This document shows, piece after piece, positions 36,933 through 50,492 of a stretch of 64,000 nt of DNA. The notes beneath the pieces were generated by a model. It did not search any database. It worked only from the letters and a program-made list of their open reading frames with translations, and was not told the DNA's origin. The stretch is taken from positions 13,010,839 through 13,074,838 of the forward strand of contig CM049316.1 of the NCBI GenBank assembly GCA_026874595.1. The letters are read 5' to 3'. The stretch comes from Sipunculus nudus. Lineage: Eukaryota; Annelida; Sipuncula; Golfingiida; Sipunculidae. Numbering within the stretch: position 1 is the first letter of the stretch; each line of letters begins with the position of its first letter. Position numbers and translations under genes: made by a program.

Positions 36933-39900
36933 GTATGTATTCTCTACTTTTTTAAACTGAGTGAAATATTACTTTTCGTCTAACTTATGATATTCTTATG
37001 AGAATGTTATATCTAATCTTTTCATATAAATTGTTCAAATAGTCTGCCGGTAGTGATTAACAAATGCAGAATTTGAAGCTGGTGATCTCCTATTTAAAGT
37101 TAACTCCTATAAAACCCAAAAAGAATTTTACAAATACCCTGTTCTTGTTTGAGAGCCATTTTACCTTTTATAATATCAACAGGACATAATAATCTTTAAC
37201 TTCTGAAACCGTTGAAAAATGATGAAAACATAGTTTATTTAGTAAAAATTTGGAAATTATAAATGCTGAGAACAACTTGTTACAATTAAGATAAAATATA
37301 AGACACAATCACTGAGGGTTCAGTGAAGCAGTAAAAATAGAGAAGGAATTTGATTAACAGGTACAAACGTATTACATGCACTTGAGCCCAGTGCTTAACT
37401 TAGCCATCCAATTGTTTTCAGCTCTGGATTAGTAACCTAACAGTCTGAATTTTAAAAATATTTACTTAATTGGCATCAGTTCATACTCATAAAGCAATTT
37501 ATAAACAAAAATATTTGGATTCCATATGACTAATTTACTGGTAATTATTGGTAATCACTGAGCTGTCTAATAAGACTACCTGTTAATCAAGACCACTTTA
37601 GGCCTGTCCGATGAGTGGTCTTATTGCACAGGTTTTACTGTAGTTGAATAAATATAGTCCAGTGAAGGAAGGAAAACATAAAACATATCTCCTTAAGGCT
37701 GGTGTAGCACAATATTTAAACTTAATTCTCACTTCAAGACCAGGGAATTTTCCTGTTACAATTGAAATCACCCTTATTTTAATTTTCTCAAATTTGCATA
37801 TTATTTTGTGTGAATTTAATTTGTAAGAAAAAAAAACACCAACTTGTCTTCATTAATATCAAAATCCTTAACAACATGAGTTGGAATGAACACTTATTAA
37901 TAATTTATTAATTAAAACTTTACATTATATATATGTTAATCACTTGCAGCTGAGTATGCAAAGTGGAGCAAACATATTTATGAAAGTTCAAATTATACCT
38001 GATACCTAATTTTTTATATACTTTTTTGCTGGTTTGAAAATATCAAGAAATATCAGCCTACAAAATTTTCTAAATTACCAACTGGCAACTGTTGTAAAAC
38101 TATGTTTAATATCTGAGGTTTACTATAAAGTTCAGCTCTGTTTTGTAATACAACCAGGAATGCCATTTTCTTTGCTATTTTTATAAGAAAGCTATACCCC
38201 TCCCTCCCCCTCTCCCCACTAAGTATTTGTCAAATTTTAAATATCCATTATAATCCTAAAATATGCATGACATATTTGCATTAATATGTATCACATACGT
38301 TCAAAATCAAAGATACAGATACAGAATATGGTCATTTATTTTTAAATGCATATTAATAATATCTGTCAGTTATTTTTTATATAGATCAATGTTACATGAC
38401 TGTCACTTAATTATGTCCACCTTTCAGAAAACCAGAATGAAATTAATTTCCCCATACAGTTTTTGGTCACTTTCTTAAAAGTATTTCATCTATTATCTGC
38501 AAGGTGTATGATATACCTCATAATCATATAATTTTGAATTAATTAATAAATTCTTAGCAAATTCTTATTTTGCTCATATGTTTGGAGATGTATTCTGAAA
38601 TCATTTTTTTTCAGTTACAGGCCATTTTGAATAAACAATCATTTGTTAAATCATTCAGCATCATAACAGTACAATTAATAAAGCCTTAAGATATATGTAA
38701 TATGTATCCTAATGTGATGGTATTTCTTCTCTGTAGATTATTTACATTTTCACTATCTTTTAGTTAAAAATGTAACAAATATGAATTCATTTTGTTGAAT
38801 AACAGTAAAAAGTATCTTGGAAAATGCCTAACAGGCAGTCAAAGAATACATATAATAATGGACCTGAAAACACGTTTATTACATTAATGCACCTGATGAG
38901 GGTACATTTAGTGAGGAAGCTATTGATCAAAGCCATAATGATCCAATAATCCTACGGCAAACTCCCCTAGATGTTGTCCCACCTCCCCACTCCAAAAGGA
39001 CCAATGTGCACATCAGCAATTTTTTTTTTTAATTTCATGAAATATATCATCTCAGGTTACTGCTGTAAAGTCAAATATACCACTATATTAACTTGCTTAG
39101 GGTATTTAATTTAAATTTCAACTTATCTTTCTTATATGATAGGGAAATGTCCATATAACATTCTGATATATAGGTCTGAAAACAGTGATACTTCCAATCT
39201 AATAATCTAGCCAATGTGAATTAACCCTATGAGATAAAGTCCTCCAGATTTTTTGTAAAAAATATCAAGGCCCTGTTTTAAAAATATCATAATGACCAAT
39301 TTAAACACTGCAAACGCACTAATAAAAATTGATATTTTATTCATGTATATGTCTTATATAAAACAATGCAAAGCCCTGTTTTCAATTAATAATAGAGACC
39401 AATTAAAGCACACCAAATATACTTATAAATTTTTATTTAATTAATTTATATGTTTGTTACTAATTTGTATTGTATAGTTTCAGCTTTTATTTATTTATTA
39501 AAATATTACGGATTAATCAAGCTTCCCTCTTGGCAAGTACCCTGTTTACCCTACTTATAACATAGTCAATTTGTATTAGTACAAATGCATGTCAGTGTGT
39601 GAACTGAATGTTTAATTCAAAAGATCCCCAAAAAAACTTAAAAACCTATTTTCATGATTACCACAAAAAATCATACATCTAAAGTTAAGTGGACAGATAA
39701 GGAATCATATTAAATATAAATGAAAAGAAAAATGGAGATGCATTGGAATATCATCCAGTAATCATAATATTGACTATGTTTTTTTTTTCTTTGTTTCAGT
39801 TTCTTGCTGTCCTGGTAGTTTTTGTTTTGGCATCAGGTAAGATGACATGATTGATGCTGATTTAAGTGACTGCTGTGATGTTGTAATGGTTACCATAGTG

Positions 39901-42900
39901 ATTAAGTCAGAAATGTAAATTCAATCAGAATTTGTGAATGAATTAGTCTATAGAAATTTTCTGAAAACATCTGATTCACAGTATCTAATATCACTTTTTT
40001 TGCAGAACTAAATTCTTGGAATTCTTGAAAGTTTATTTATTTAATTATTCTTTAATTGTTATCCAATTTTTAAAGGTCTGTGTGAACTTTATTATGAAGA
40101 GATAAAAGCAGCAATCTAAAAACTGTTGATTACCACATATTCTTTTCAAGTTTTTCAACATTTAGTTTACATATTGTTTATCTAGTTGTGAATAAATACT
40201 CCAATCCCATCAACTAGAAGAACTGAAGTGGAAATTGAATTGAATTGATATAATTGAACTTAAACTGAATTGAAACTGAAGGAAAAGTTTAACTGAATGG
40301 ATATAAATTTCAATGAAATGAATTAGAACTGAAGGGAAAGTTAAACTGAATTGATATAAATTATAATGAAATGAGCTGGAATTGAAGGGAAAATTAAACT
40401 GATTGATATAAATGGTAATAAAATGAAATGGAAGTTAAGGGAAAATCAAGCTGAATTGATATAAATGATAATAAAATGAACTGAAACTTAAGGGAAAATC
40501 AAGCTGAATTGGTATAGATTATAATTGAATGAATTGGAATTTAATTGAAATTGATGATTCAGATGGATGGAGCTGTATTGATGAACAAAGCCCTGGCATT
40601 TTTACTATATATTAATTTTCCAACATTTGACTAGTGTCAAACACAAAAGGATTCATAAGGAGCAGGATGAGTAACTAAAAATGTGGCTTAACCCTTCATT
40701 TTTATATTTTGTGCATCAGCTTACCCATTCAGGATTTGTCCAATGATTAAAAGATTTCAAAATTTTTTATTGCTCCTGAATTGTATCTGAACTTTCTATA
40801 CATCATTTGTACTGAAGTGGAACTGATATTTTTCATAAACACATTAAAATGAGTTGTGATTGGATTTTGTTTAATTCCTGAATTTGAAACTGAATTAGAT
40901 TTTGTATGTTTCTAATTCTTGATTTTAAAAATTAATTGGATTAGAAAAATCCAAGTCTGTTAATCATCTGAGAGGATAAAAACCTCTTAATAACCTCAAA
41001 TAACCTCTTGTGTCACCTTGTATATTATATAAAGTATCATCTGACTTTTGTTTCCAGTGGATGCTAAGAGGTACTGCAGAGAAGATACGGACTGCAACAG
41101 CCTGGGAAATGATCTGATCTGTGTCAAAAGTTTTTGTGACTTTGGCATCTGCTCTTGCCCAAGAAGCACTGTTTCTCGTTGGCTTGGCTCAGAGCGGTTA
41201 TTCAAATGTGTACCATGTGAGTATTTGTATTACAAGTGATGATATGTTCAATTTTTTTTTATATCTACTGATTCTCATAGATACATTGGATTTATTTAAT
41301 TAAAAGATTTTAATATATAACTAGAATATCAGTTAACCTGACAAAAGCATTCAGCCAAAGGAACAGTATTTATGGGTGGTAACAGTAACACGTATGAAAA
41401 ATTTGTTTTTACATGGATGTTCTGTACATACGTCTCTTGTTCAAGTCATAAATTTGAAGTAGGGAGGTATGTAGTACCTTTGCAAGTTTGGCACCCCCAA
41501 ACGCATGCAGCACTTAGAAATCATCAAAGGGCAAAAGGCCATACTATGTTTCAAAACAATCCACCCAGTGGTTAATAGCTCAGAAATAAGTATTTTTCTA
41601 TTATAAGCTCTATGACTTTGAAAAGTAGGTTAAGGTGACCCATCTTCAAACTGTTGTGTCGACGTCGGCAGCTATATTCAAACCTGACCAAGATTATGTT
41701 TATATGCATCAGCACTGAAACAGGGAAGTTCCTGTGTTGAATACTTTTGAAGATATCCTGCTCATGAGGCAAAAATTGAAAAACGACAATAAATTCATTA
41801 AAAATCAGAAACTGTTGGTGATGCCCCTTAACTTGTACAGCACTTCAGTAAATTGACTGTAAAATGTTTCATAACAATCTACCCAGTAGCTCTTGAGAAA
41901 AAAGCTCCTAAGTTTTTTTCTATTATAAGCTCTGTGACCTTAAAAAGTAGATCAAGGTCACCCATCTTTGAACTTGACCGAGATTATTTTATATGCATCA
42001 GCACTGAGGAAATGAAGTTCCTGTTATGATTACTTTTGGAGATATCCTGCTCACAATGCCAAAGTTGAAAAATCTGATAAAAATTCTTTAAAAAATATGA
42101 AATTTTAGGTGGTGCCCCCAAACTGTGCAGCATTTACAGACCATTAGTCTCACTGATCATAGCATGTTTTATAACAATCTATCCATTGGTTTATAAGAAA
42201 CAAGCTTGTAAGTATTTTTCTATAATAAGCTCTGAAATGTTGAAATATATATGTCAAGGTCACCCATCCTTGAATTGACTGAGATTTGTCAAAATACATC
42301 TGGACCGAAGAAATAAAATTCCCACGCTAAATCCCTATAGAGATATCCTGCTCACAAGGTAAGACAGCCGGATGGCAAGACTGCCTGACAGAGGGCTTGG
42401 GTGACAACAGTAGCCCATCAGCCTAAGGGCTTTAAATGTTATTGATTTTTAATATTTTATAAATCATAAACCTTTCCTTTGAAAGCCACACTTTAAAATC
42501 ATAAAGTGAGAAAATTAGAATCTTTTAATTGTTTGCTGAGCTATTAGATAAGCCCCCTGACCAAGGTCTCTAACACAAAGTTGCACTCTCAACACCAAGA
42601 AGTGAAGTGGTACTGGTTTAGTGTCTGGGCACAGCTGCTGAGGGGTTAGTACCCCCTCCCCCTGTGAGACCTGAGATATACCACAGAAATGAACTAGAAA
42701 TCTGCATTCTAATAAATGCAAGCCTCTTCCATTCACTTATTTGGCCCACATTCCCCGGTTCATTCCAGAATAGTGAGTATTCCTTGATGACTCTCCTTGA
42801 TCCAGACCTGATGTTCTGGATCCACACCAAAATGTAATCAGTTCTTCATTGGGCATCAACAATTATTTTTCTGTATTTGATTAGAGATTTTGTATGTATT

Positions 42901-45900
42901 TCAGTGAAGAAGATCGGAGAGTCTTGCTCCACTGACGGAGATGCAGGTGTGTGTGGTGCAACCGATTCAGAGTGTGTTGATGGTACCTGTCGATGCCGAA
43001 ATAACTACTACTCTATTTGGGGAGGGGAGCTCTGTGTAGATGGATCTAGCGCTCAGAAGTACACTGGGCCTGGGGAATCATGCAGCACCAGTATTGGAAG
43101 TTGTACTCTTGGAGGAGGTGGCAGCACATGTGCAGCTGGATCCAGTGGTGGCAACAACTGGCATAATGAAATCACTGGTTTTGATTACCCCACCTGTGCG
43201 TGTCCTAACACCCAAGTTCTGGAAATCAGTAATGCTTATGCTTCATTTGAGTACCTCGGCCGAAAAGAACCTAAGTGCAGGAACAGTATGTATTATTCAA
43301 ATTTTCATTCTGCTGAAAATGTTTGTGCATGTGTGTGAAAAATCACTTATGTATCCATCAGTATACATGCATAAGGCAACTGGAGATTCCCCGCAAAATA
43401 ACGTCATTCAAGTGTCTTTAGATCACCTGTTAGATCCATTGTTATGCTTCCGTAAGGTCACATATATATTATCACACATGCTTTTTGAAGTATTTCTCTC
43501 ATATATGTGCACTGATTACACACATGGGTTTTTTGGAACATTTTTTCCACCCATATACAACAGGGATAGTAATACTGAGCCATTAATACAGGTTTGCCTT
43601 TCTGCAAAAATATTTGCCTTTCCACTAAAGATGCATCTTACCATCAAACCAAACTTTTAGTCACACTTTGCTCTGTGTAAACCTGATTCTGCCATCTTAC
43701 ATGTACACTTGCATGCAAAAAGAACTGAATGTTCCCAATAGTGACCTTGTTATATCAGAAATATGATTGTGCAGTGAAAAAACGAAACATCTAGGAGATG
43801 AGGGTATAAATGCTGGAAAGTATAAGACATTTTAGACCTTTTTTTATAGGAAAGTATAGGATATATAGACTGTTGATGGAATGCTACCTGTCAAATATAT
43901 TGTTTTTGTGTCATGTTTCTTACTACTTATCATATACTAATGTGGAAAACATCTAGAGGTTCACCTTCCAAATGGATTGGTACAAAAAGAAAATGCCTTT
44001 CCATGCACATATTTGCCTGTCAGAGACAGGCGGAAAGGCGTTTCTTCAATAATCAATCATCTATGATTAAAATATATCTGTTAAATACAAAAACAGCAGA
44101 TTACTTTAATTTTTTTTCATTAATTTATTTTTTGCAAGGATCATCCTTCAGGGAAGCAGATGATGATCTGTTAAGGTATCATTATTGTGAAAAACCTTAT
44201 ATCTAAAATAAATCCAAAAGTTGTTTTGACTTCATATTAGACCCCATAAAGTATATACATTATTTTAAACCTGGTACAGTGATGTTTCTGGTGGTAAACA
44301 TACTTTTGAACTTTTCATTTATTTTCACATGATTTTGTAACATTCTAAAACTTTCTAAAAGGTATGCAATTTTAAGCAACCAGTAACAGTGAGTTACTTT
44401 AAAGTGTACCAATACTAGTAATATTAAATGATAAGATAATATCTCAGAAAAGTTTTTTTTATTTTCCTCTTTCGTGTTTCTATCTACCCTAAAACTGAAG
44501 TTTTAAATGTTGAATCAATCAAATATTTATAATATAATTTTTCAACAAAAAGGATCAACACACAGCAGGGGAAAACAAACAACATTTTTGTAATTGTCAT
44601 TTATTGAAATAAAAAAGGTCATATAATTAATCTACTGAAATCCTTTTATGACTGATTTTTTTTCATGTGTTTGTAGGGATACTTGGGGAGTTCTGCTTGA
44701 CAGATAATGACTGCGCTGCAATTACAACATTTCCAGCAGGCGACCATGCTCAGTGTACTGACAACAAGTGTGAATGCAGGTCTGGTGCCTTCCCAAACTA
44801 CGAGGGGACCAGATGCTTCAACGGCACAAGTAAATACTTAGTGAATCTTTTGAAACCAATAGACTTTATGTAGATATGGTAAAATATGTTGAAAAGGTAG
44901 TAAAAATGTCTAATGAAGTATGAACTGTTGATAAAAATATGAAACATCTGAGGCATGAGAAGACATGTTTCTTGGAAAAAAAGTACTGAACTTCAAAAAT
45001 GTATCAACTCAAGCACTGTTATCTGACACTGAAAAAAATTACTGGCGGTACTTGACCCTGACTGGTGGTTATTAACCCTGACTGGCTGCACTGGTCCCCC
45101 AACTGTTGGCTGCATGGCTGGTTACTGGACATAGAAGACTTCCCAACTGCGTCTGCCCACACTATGTATGCAGCCCTCTTAAATACTCTTCTTTCCTTGA
45201 GGCTCATCTACATTCATAAATTTAATACAAAGCCTGGACTGCTTTGCTTCTAAGGCTCATCTATATTCATGAGCACGCTGAATACTAAATAGGCTGGAGA
45301 CAATGTCCCAACTACAATGGCATACCTCAAAGCAGTGCACTAGGTGACCGCTCTGAATACCCCTATAGTCTCATGACACAATGACTTGACCAGCAACCCT
45401 GGCCTACTTTCAACACATACAAAGATAAGGCAAACCTGAGAAAAAAACATGTTTAAACAAAATAACACAATTTATTTTGTGATGCTGAGACCTTCACAAA
45501 ATGTACAGCATTATCTGACTGAGACTGTCATAAAATGTGTAACATTATATGAGATTGTCACAATTATATACCTTTTGCTGAGATTGTCACAATTATACCT
45601 TATTATCTTACTGGAAGTCTTAACAAACTGTGTAGCATGACCTGACTGAGAGTATAACAACCATACAACATTATCCTACCAAAAATTTATAAGAATAACC
45701 CTGCAGCATGACTTAACTCAGATTCTCGAATCATTTACTGCCAAGAGATGTCAATATTAGTAATACTGGTATGTATATTTTCTCCCAGAGCTCACCAGTG
45801 TTGGAGCAACTTGTCAAGGAACTGGATACACTGCTGATACCTACTGTGATGGGTCAGTAGGTCTGACATGTGCTGATCCATACTGTCAGGTCTTTGAGAC

Positions 45901-46937
45901 TGCGCCAGCTAGTAAGAGCTGCATCTGTGGATATGGTTACACTACCAATGGAAACTCATGTGAGAGAAGTAAGTACACAGAACTGTTTTGGAGTAATCAC
46001 ATGAACAATACAATGGTCAATTGGTAAATGGCTAAAGAGGTCTATTCTGATATCTGACACGCACTGTATCAAAATAATCTTCTGAACCTTTAACATAAAT
46101 AAGCCAAAAAGCATCAACCCCACATTGCTATGGCTCACCATTTTGATACCTTATATTCATGAGCAGATTAAAATAATCCTGATATGGTTGTCACAAAATT
46201 TTAATTTCATAAACTAATTTATACCATGATAAACAGTCACATATCTGATGCACACAAAATTTAGTTTAAATTACACTGGTGTCAAATTGTTTTGTAGTTG
46301 TATTGTAAAAAAATGAATATTTGTCTGACCCTCAAATGACATATATGGCTTTGTTGCAGGAGTTATTGGAAGTGCGTGCCGTGGAGACAAAGATTGCGAA
46401 AAGGCAGGCCCAAATGCGATATGTGTGGATGGTACTTGCCAGTCAGGTCAGTTCTAATACTGATCTTTATCATATGTACCTCCTGTATACATATAAGCTG
46501 CTCAAAAGACTTTGTGAGACCACATTTGCTCATTATAAATAAAACTTTTATCGTAAATATATCAATATGCAATTTTAAACTTTAACAATATTTGTAATTA
46601 AATTATAATATTATAACCAATGTGTCAGTGGGCTGACAGTGATTTATGATATATAAAAATATGAAATACCAAACTATTAAGTTATTTATGCATTTGCATG
46701 CCATATACAGTTATGTGAGAATAAAGAAAACAGAAAGAAAAATAACACTTTCACTTATTTGACAAATATTTAACATTCAAGTTATCACTAAATGATAATT
46801 GTGCTGTTTTTGGACTGTTTAAAATGCTTACGACTAATTCAAGTATGTATTGTATTTTCACTGCAGGTGCCAGTGCCCTGGCTGTTACCATGGTGATCCT
46901 TGTAGCCTCATTCCTACTCACAATTTCCTTCAACTAG
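36918..46937 (+). CDS. Gene 2: close paralogue of gene 1, 8 exons, 360 aa
   Basis: Exons are 36918-36932, 39800-39836, 41058-41216, 42905-43285, 44677-44829, 45789-45968, 46360-46446 and 46867-46937, in the same phases as gene 1. Residues 1-17 form the signal peptide (METKM, FLAVLVVFVLAS), 18-337 hold 36 cysteines in the gene 1 order, and 338-360 form the hydrophobic GPI-type tail. Exon 5 is one codon longer and exon 6 two codons shorter than in gene 1. In the second half of exon 4 and in exon 6 it is closer to gene 3 than gene 1 is (TGPGESC, ETAP), so gene 2 looks nearer the ancestral state. No frame break is seen. It is probably a secreted, membrane-anchored glycoprotein of unknown role. 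Confidence 0.89.
36933..39799 (+). other. Gene 2 intron 1
   Basis: It aligns along most of its length with gene 1 intron 1 but has no TIR element at the matching point (about 39500). It contains the same MITE-like sequence at about 37566-37640. No exon or RNA gene is seen. Confidence 0.6.
39800..39836 (+). CDS. Gene 2 exon 2 (signal peptide core)
   Basis: It encodes FLAVLVVFVLAS, ends in phase 1 before GTAAGATG, and follows a strong polypyrimidine tract ending TTTGTTTCAG. Flanking intron sequence aligns with gene 1. Confidence 0.85.
41058..41216 (+). CDS. Gene 2 exon 3 (N-terminal 7-Cys module)
   Basis: The encoded residues 18-70 are the same as in gene 1; the three base changes I see (ACT/ACG, TGC/TGT, CTA/TTA) are silent. 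The flanking introns differ much more, which points to constraint or gene conversion. Confidence 0.93.
41330..42435 (+). repeat. Repeat insertion in gene 2 intron 3
   Basis: Gene 1 intron 3 lacks this ~1.1-kb block. It contains about three diverged units spaced ~300-330 bp apart, each with TTCTATTATAAGCTCTGTGA-like and GGTCACCCATCTTTGAAC-like segments. It ends AGCCCATCAGCCTAAGGGCT, a hairpin. The same family occurs at about 400-981. There is no coding capacity. Confidence 0.7.
42905..43285 (+). CDS. Gene 2 exon 4 (double module, 12 Cys)
   Basis: It encodes residues 71-197 with a single acceptor, unlike gene 1. About the first 140 bp differ from gene 1 at one visible silent site; after GGELCVDG the two diverge with many amino-acid changes (for example SSAQKYTGPG against TNAAKHNGYG). 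Donor GTATGT. Confidence 0.91.
43286..44676 (+). other. Gene 2 intron 4
   Basis: It is 1391 bp, about twice gene 1 intron 4; the extra lies mainly in 43560-44060 and 44210-44500. I see no recognisable element. An overlapping 206-codon frame entering this intron is a shadow of exon 4. Confidence 0.5.
44677..44829 (+). CDS. Gene 2 exon 5 (6-Cys EB-like module)
   Basis: It encodes residues 198-248, LGEFCLTDNDC through RCFNGT, with the same six cysteines as gene 1 and the NGT sequon at its end. Acceptor TTTGTAG, donor GTAAAT. Confidence 0.9.
45789..45968 (+). CDS. Gene 2 exon 6 (7-Cys module)
   Basis: It encodes residues 249-308, KLTSVGATC to GNSCE. The acceptor must be CCCAG at 45788, because using the next AG at 45790 would break the frame. 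Donor GTAAGT. The module has many replacement changes against gene 1 but keeps all seven cysteines. Confidence 0.9.
46360..46446 (+). CDS. Gene 2 exon 7 (short 4-Cys module)
   Basis: It encodes residues 309-337, VIGSACRGDKDCEKAGPNA to DGTCQS, differing from gene 1 at only a few residues. Both ends are phase 1. Confidence 0.88.
46867..46937 (+). CDS. Gene 2 exon 8 (hydrophobic C-terminus, stop)
   Basis: It encodes the last 23 residues, ending LLTISFN and TAG. Apart from one V-to-I change it is the same tail as gene 1, which supports a kept membrane or GPI signal. Confidence 0.9.
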
Positions 46938-47530
46938 GAAGTATGAACCAGAAGGATGTGCAGATTTCTCAAAATCTCTATCAGTCTTTACAGTACACAG
47001 GGTAATGTAATATCTCAAACAGGAGTGACTTTCTAGCTAACACTAGTTAAAAAGGATCTTCACAAACAAATCTTTATTGTTAAGATTCAGTATTCTATTT
47101 TATGTATAACTATCAGGAAATGAGGAATTCCTGAAAGTCATGTGACTTAGGCTAACCTGCAATAATTTTTAAGGAAACAGAAACAGGGCCTTTTATATCC
47201 TGATAATGTCTAGTTGCTAGATCTTGATTTTGTGGATAAATTTTACAAACTGTACATAATTCATTACAAGGTAATATAGAGTTCTGAAATGTTACATACT
47301 TTATTCATGGCTTGAAATCCACAGGCCTTTGTCATGAAGTTAGAAACACTGAAATTGGAGGTTTACTTCCAGGAGATTATTATTAAGACTCGCTGACTTA
47401 ACATGGTGTATGCATTTGTTATGAACTGAAATCAACATAAATCAGTTTTACAGTTAAGTCTTTTATATCTATTTATAAATGTACATACATATACACACAA
47501 ACACACATAAATATATGAATATAATCATAA

Positions 47531-47563
<33 letters not shown>

Positions 47564-48879
47564 GGTCATTATGTATAGTTGTACATATATATATATATGT
47601 ATATATATATAAATCTATGTATATATATTTATCTACTTAATCTAAGTGTGTTAATTGGGTACACACAATTCTGGCAAATATCTGTGATAGCTACATACAT
47701 TTTGAAAATCTTAAGAATAAAATGTGTTGATAACAACTACTATTGATATGTATATGGAGAGACACAAACACATACACGCATGATTGATGACCAGCTAAGG
47801 AAGCAAGGGAATGATCAAACGATGAAAATTAATCACACCACTCATGTAATATTCCAGTGGTAATGCTTCATTACATAATAACAATTATAAATGTTATATG
47901 TACATCTTGAAGTATTTTTTTCATGACTTTAAAAATAACATATAATGTAACACCTGAAACTTCATATTAGAAGTTTCAGGCTTTATTTTATATATATAAC
48001 ACTTTATTATATAATATTAATATATAATCCTGATTGTAAAGGTAAATGATTTTACTTATCATATCATATTTTATTGTTTTAATATAATTAAAAAATATAA
48101 TGTAATATCATAATTGATAATATCTGTAAATTAGACCACCAACTGTGCTAGCTGCTAGATGTCATGCCAGGGTATGTGTTGTGTCTGGAAGCAAAAGTTG
48201 ATGACAAGTTCTGTGTGCCTCGATCTGTGATGACATACAATCAGAATGGTATTTGGTATCGTGATCTGCCTGGCTTTTTACACTCAACACTTTACCACTG
48301 CTGATGCATTCCTGTGTATCTTTTATATTTGAATAAACTTGTTTTTTCAATGTTAGGGATTGTTTCTGTACTTTTCCATACTCACAGTGGTATTGTTGAA
48401 GATAAAGGAGGATTTTTTTCCGCACAGAATCAAATGGACGACTTGTCCTCCTGCCTGTTTGATGTTTGAGTGCAAGTATGACCTTGATGATGATGACCAA
48501 GGTCACTGTTAACTACCCTAAGAATTTGGCTGAAGCAAATTCATACATCAAAATTGCAAGGATAAATTGTTCAAGGCGTTGCATGTACACCCAAAATCAG
48601 ACACACAAATATGGACAATGACTTACAAAACTCAAGTCTCACCCCAGGAACGGAGATATATCATTTCTTCTATTTATTTCACAAGAAATACTATTAATTT
48701 TGCATCATTGCTAGCCAGTCCATTACAGCTATCATTGATTTATAGTAATTAACTACCATTCACTTCCTAGAAATTTTTTTTTTTCATTTCATAAGAATTA
48801 CCAATGGTTTTGCATCATTACTAGCCATTACTTAGGATAGACAGCCAGTCTTTACAATGGAGCACACTGCCATATATAA

Positions 48880-48880
48880 G

Positions 48881-48940
<60 letters not shown>

Positions 48941-48993
48941 CCACACAGTTTAGGACTTAAACACACTTAAGTTCAACAGTTCTTTTTCATAAG

Positions 48994-49037
<44 letters not shown>

Positions 49038-49273
49038 CCACACAGTTTAGGACTTAAACACACTTAAGTTCAACAGTTCTTTTTCATAAGGGCCCTTGTG
49101 GGTCCAAACTCATAACAAAAACTAACTCAAGTGTTCCTAACACGGGGACCCACAAGGGCCCTTAGGAAACAGAACTGTCGGACACATTAGTAAGTGTGTT
49201 GAAGTCCTAAACAGTGTGGATATATTACAGCTCCATTTATTAGTTGAGCACTTGGTTTTTACACAAGCTCGTT

Positions 49274-49325
<52 letters not shown>
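48880..49325. mobile_element. Fold-back (hairpin) element within TA microsatellites
   Basis: An arm at 49034-49108 (CCACACAGTTTAGGACTTAA to AAGGGCCCTTGTGGGTCC) is inverted at 49144-49226 (GGACCCACAAGGGCCCTT to GTCCTAAACAGTGTGG) around a ~35-bp loop. A third, direct partial arm is at about 48938-48996. TA runs flank all pieces, fitting insertion into TA targets. The class is not identified. Confidence 0.72.
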
Positions 49326-49329
<4 letters not shown>

Positions 49330-50198
49330 AAATTGATAATATAATTCAGTCCATATTCCAAGGTTCATTCATGCATAAGTGACTATGCATTTGTGAATAC
49401 TCTTTGAGGATGTTCCTGGATCAGGATCATGTACCAGATCCACATCAAAATCTAACTGATTCTTCATTTGTCCATTCCTGTAATGCTCTGAAAATTTCAT
49501 GAGCTTCTATTCATGATTGTATGAGTTAATGTCATAAACAAACACAGGCACATGAATGGAAATGTACTTATTCCCTCCTTGCCAAGGACATTGGTAAGTA
49601 TTTTTATTCACACCCATACTTCTGTGTCACTGACTATGACTGCACCTGGACTAATGCTAGGTCCAGCCCCCATATATGTATGGTGTACATACAGTTTATT
49701 CACTCATTTTTTCATCACTATTAAAACTGGGAAACGTTAACAGTATGTTAAGGGCCTTCTAATAAAATTAAAAGTATTTAGGAAGGGCATGCAGCTTAAC
49801 CCCTGGTGAATGGCACAAGAGAGAAGACTGGTTATCCCATGTGGAACCCTGACCCCAAATTTGTGCATGCGCAGTGGAGAACTAACAAAGTGTGATAAAT
49901 TGATAACCAATCAGATTCCGATCTCTCTCCACCTTCTGTATATGATAGATTACAAAATATATGTGATATATAAGAAATCCCGAATGCATGTGTGGTCCTA
50001 AATAAATACTTTAATGGTCCTTCAACCCAGAAAGGTCAATAATTAAACAAGCGTCTCATATTTTTGTGACTTCTTATTATAAAACATATAAATCATGTAG
50101 ACTGTGAAAGAAAACATACACAGAGGCCCTGCTGAACTATGATACAAAACCAGTAGTTACTCAAATGGGCATGTCTGCATTTGTGATACCCAATGTGA

Positions 50199-50492
50199 GT
50201 GAAGTTGGTACACTCTACTTTATTTGGGTGTTGTTGGTACTGTCTACCTTATCTGGGTGTTGTTATGGCTGTCTACTTTATCCAGCTCATGTTGGTACTG
50301 TCTACTTTATCAGAGTGTAACTGGTACTGTCTTCTTTATCTGGGTGATGTAGGTACTGTCTACTTTATCAAGGTGAAACTGAGTGATGTTGGAACCACAT
50401 ACCTTATCTGGATGAAGCTTTTACAGTTTACCTTATGTGATGTTTTTACTGTCAACTCTATCTAGCTTACATTGTTACTGTCTACTTTATGC
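50199..50492 (+). repeat. ~30-bp minisatellite
   Basis: About nine degenerate copies of a unit containing GGTACTGTCTACTTTATC and GGGTGATGTT. A continuous open frame through it reflects the repeat, not a gene. Confidence 0.8.

Larger units (their letters stand above)
27095..48510. repeat. Segmental duplication, copy 2 (contains gene 2)
   Basis: It is the partner of copy 1. It lacks the two Helentron-like elements and the intron 1 and intron 2 insertions of gene 1, but has extra sequence at about 29740-34920 and in intron 3. Confidence 0.7.

Noticed and set aside
43040-43660. 206-codon frame overlapping gene 2 exon 4
   Set aside because: It is the +1 shadow of exon 4 and runs into the intron; the cysteine-rich frame is conserved in three genes.
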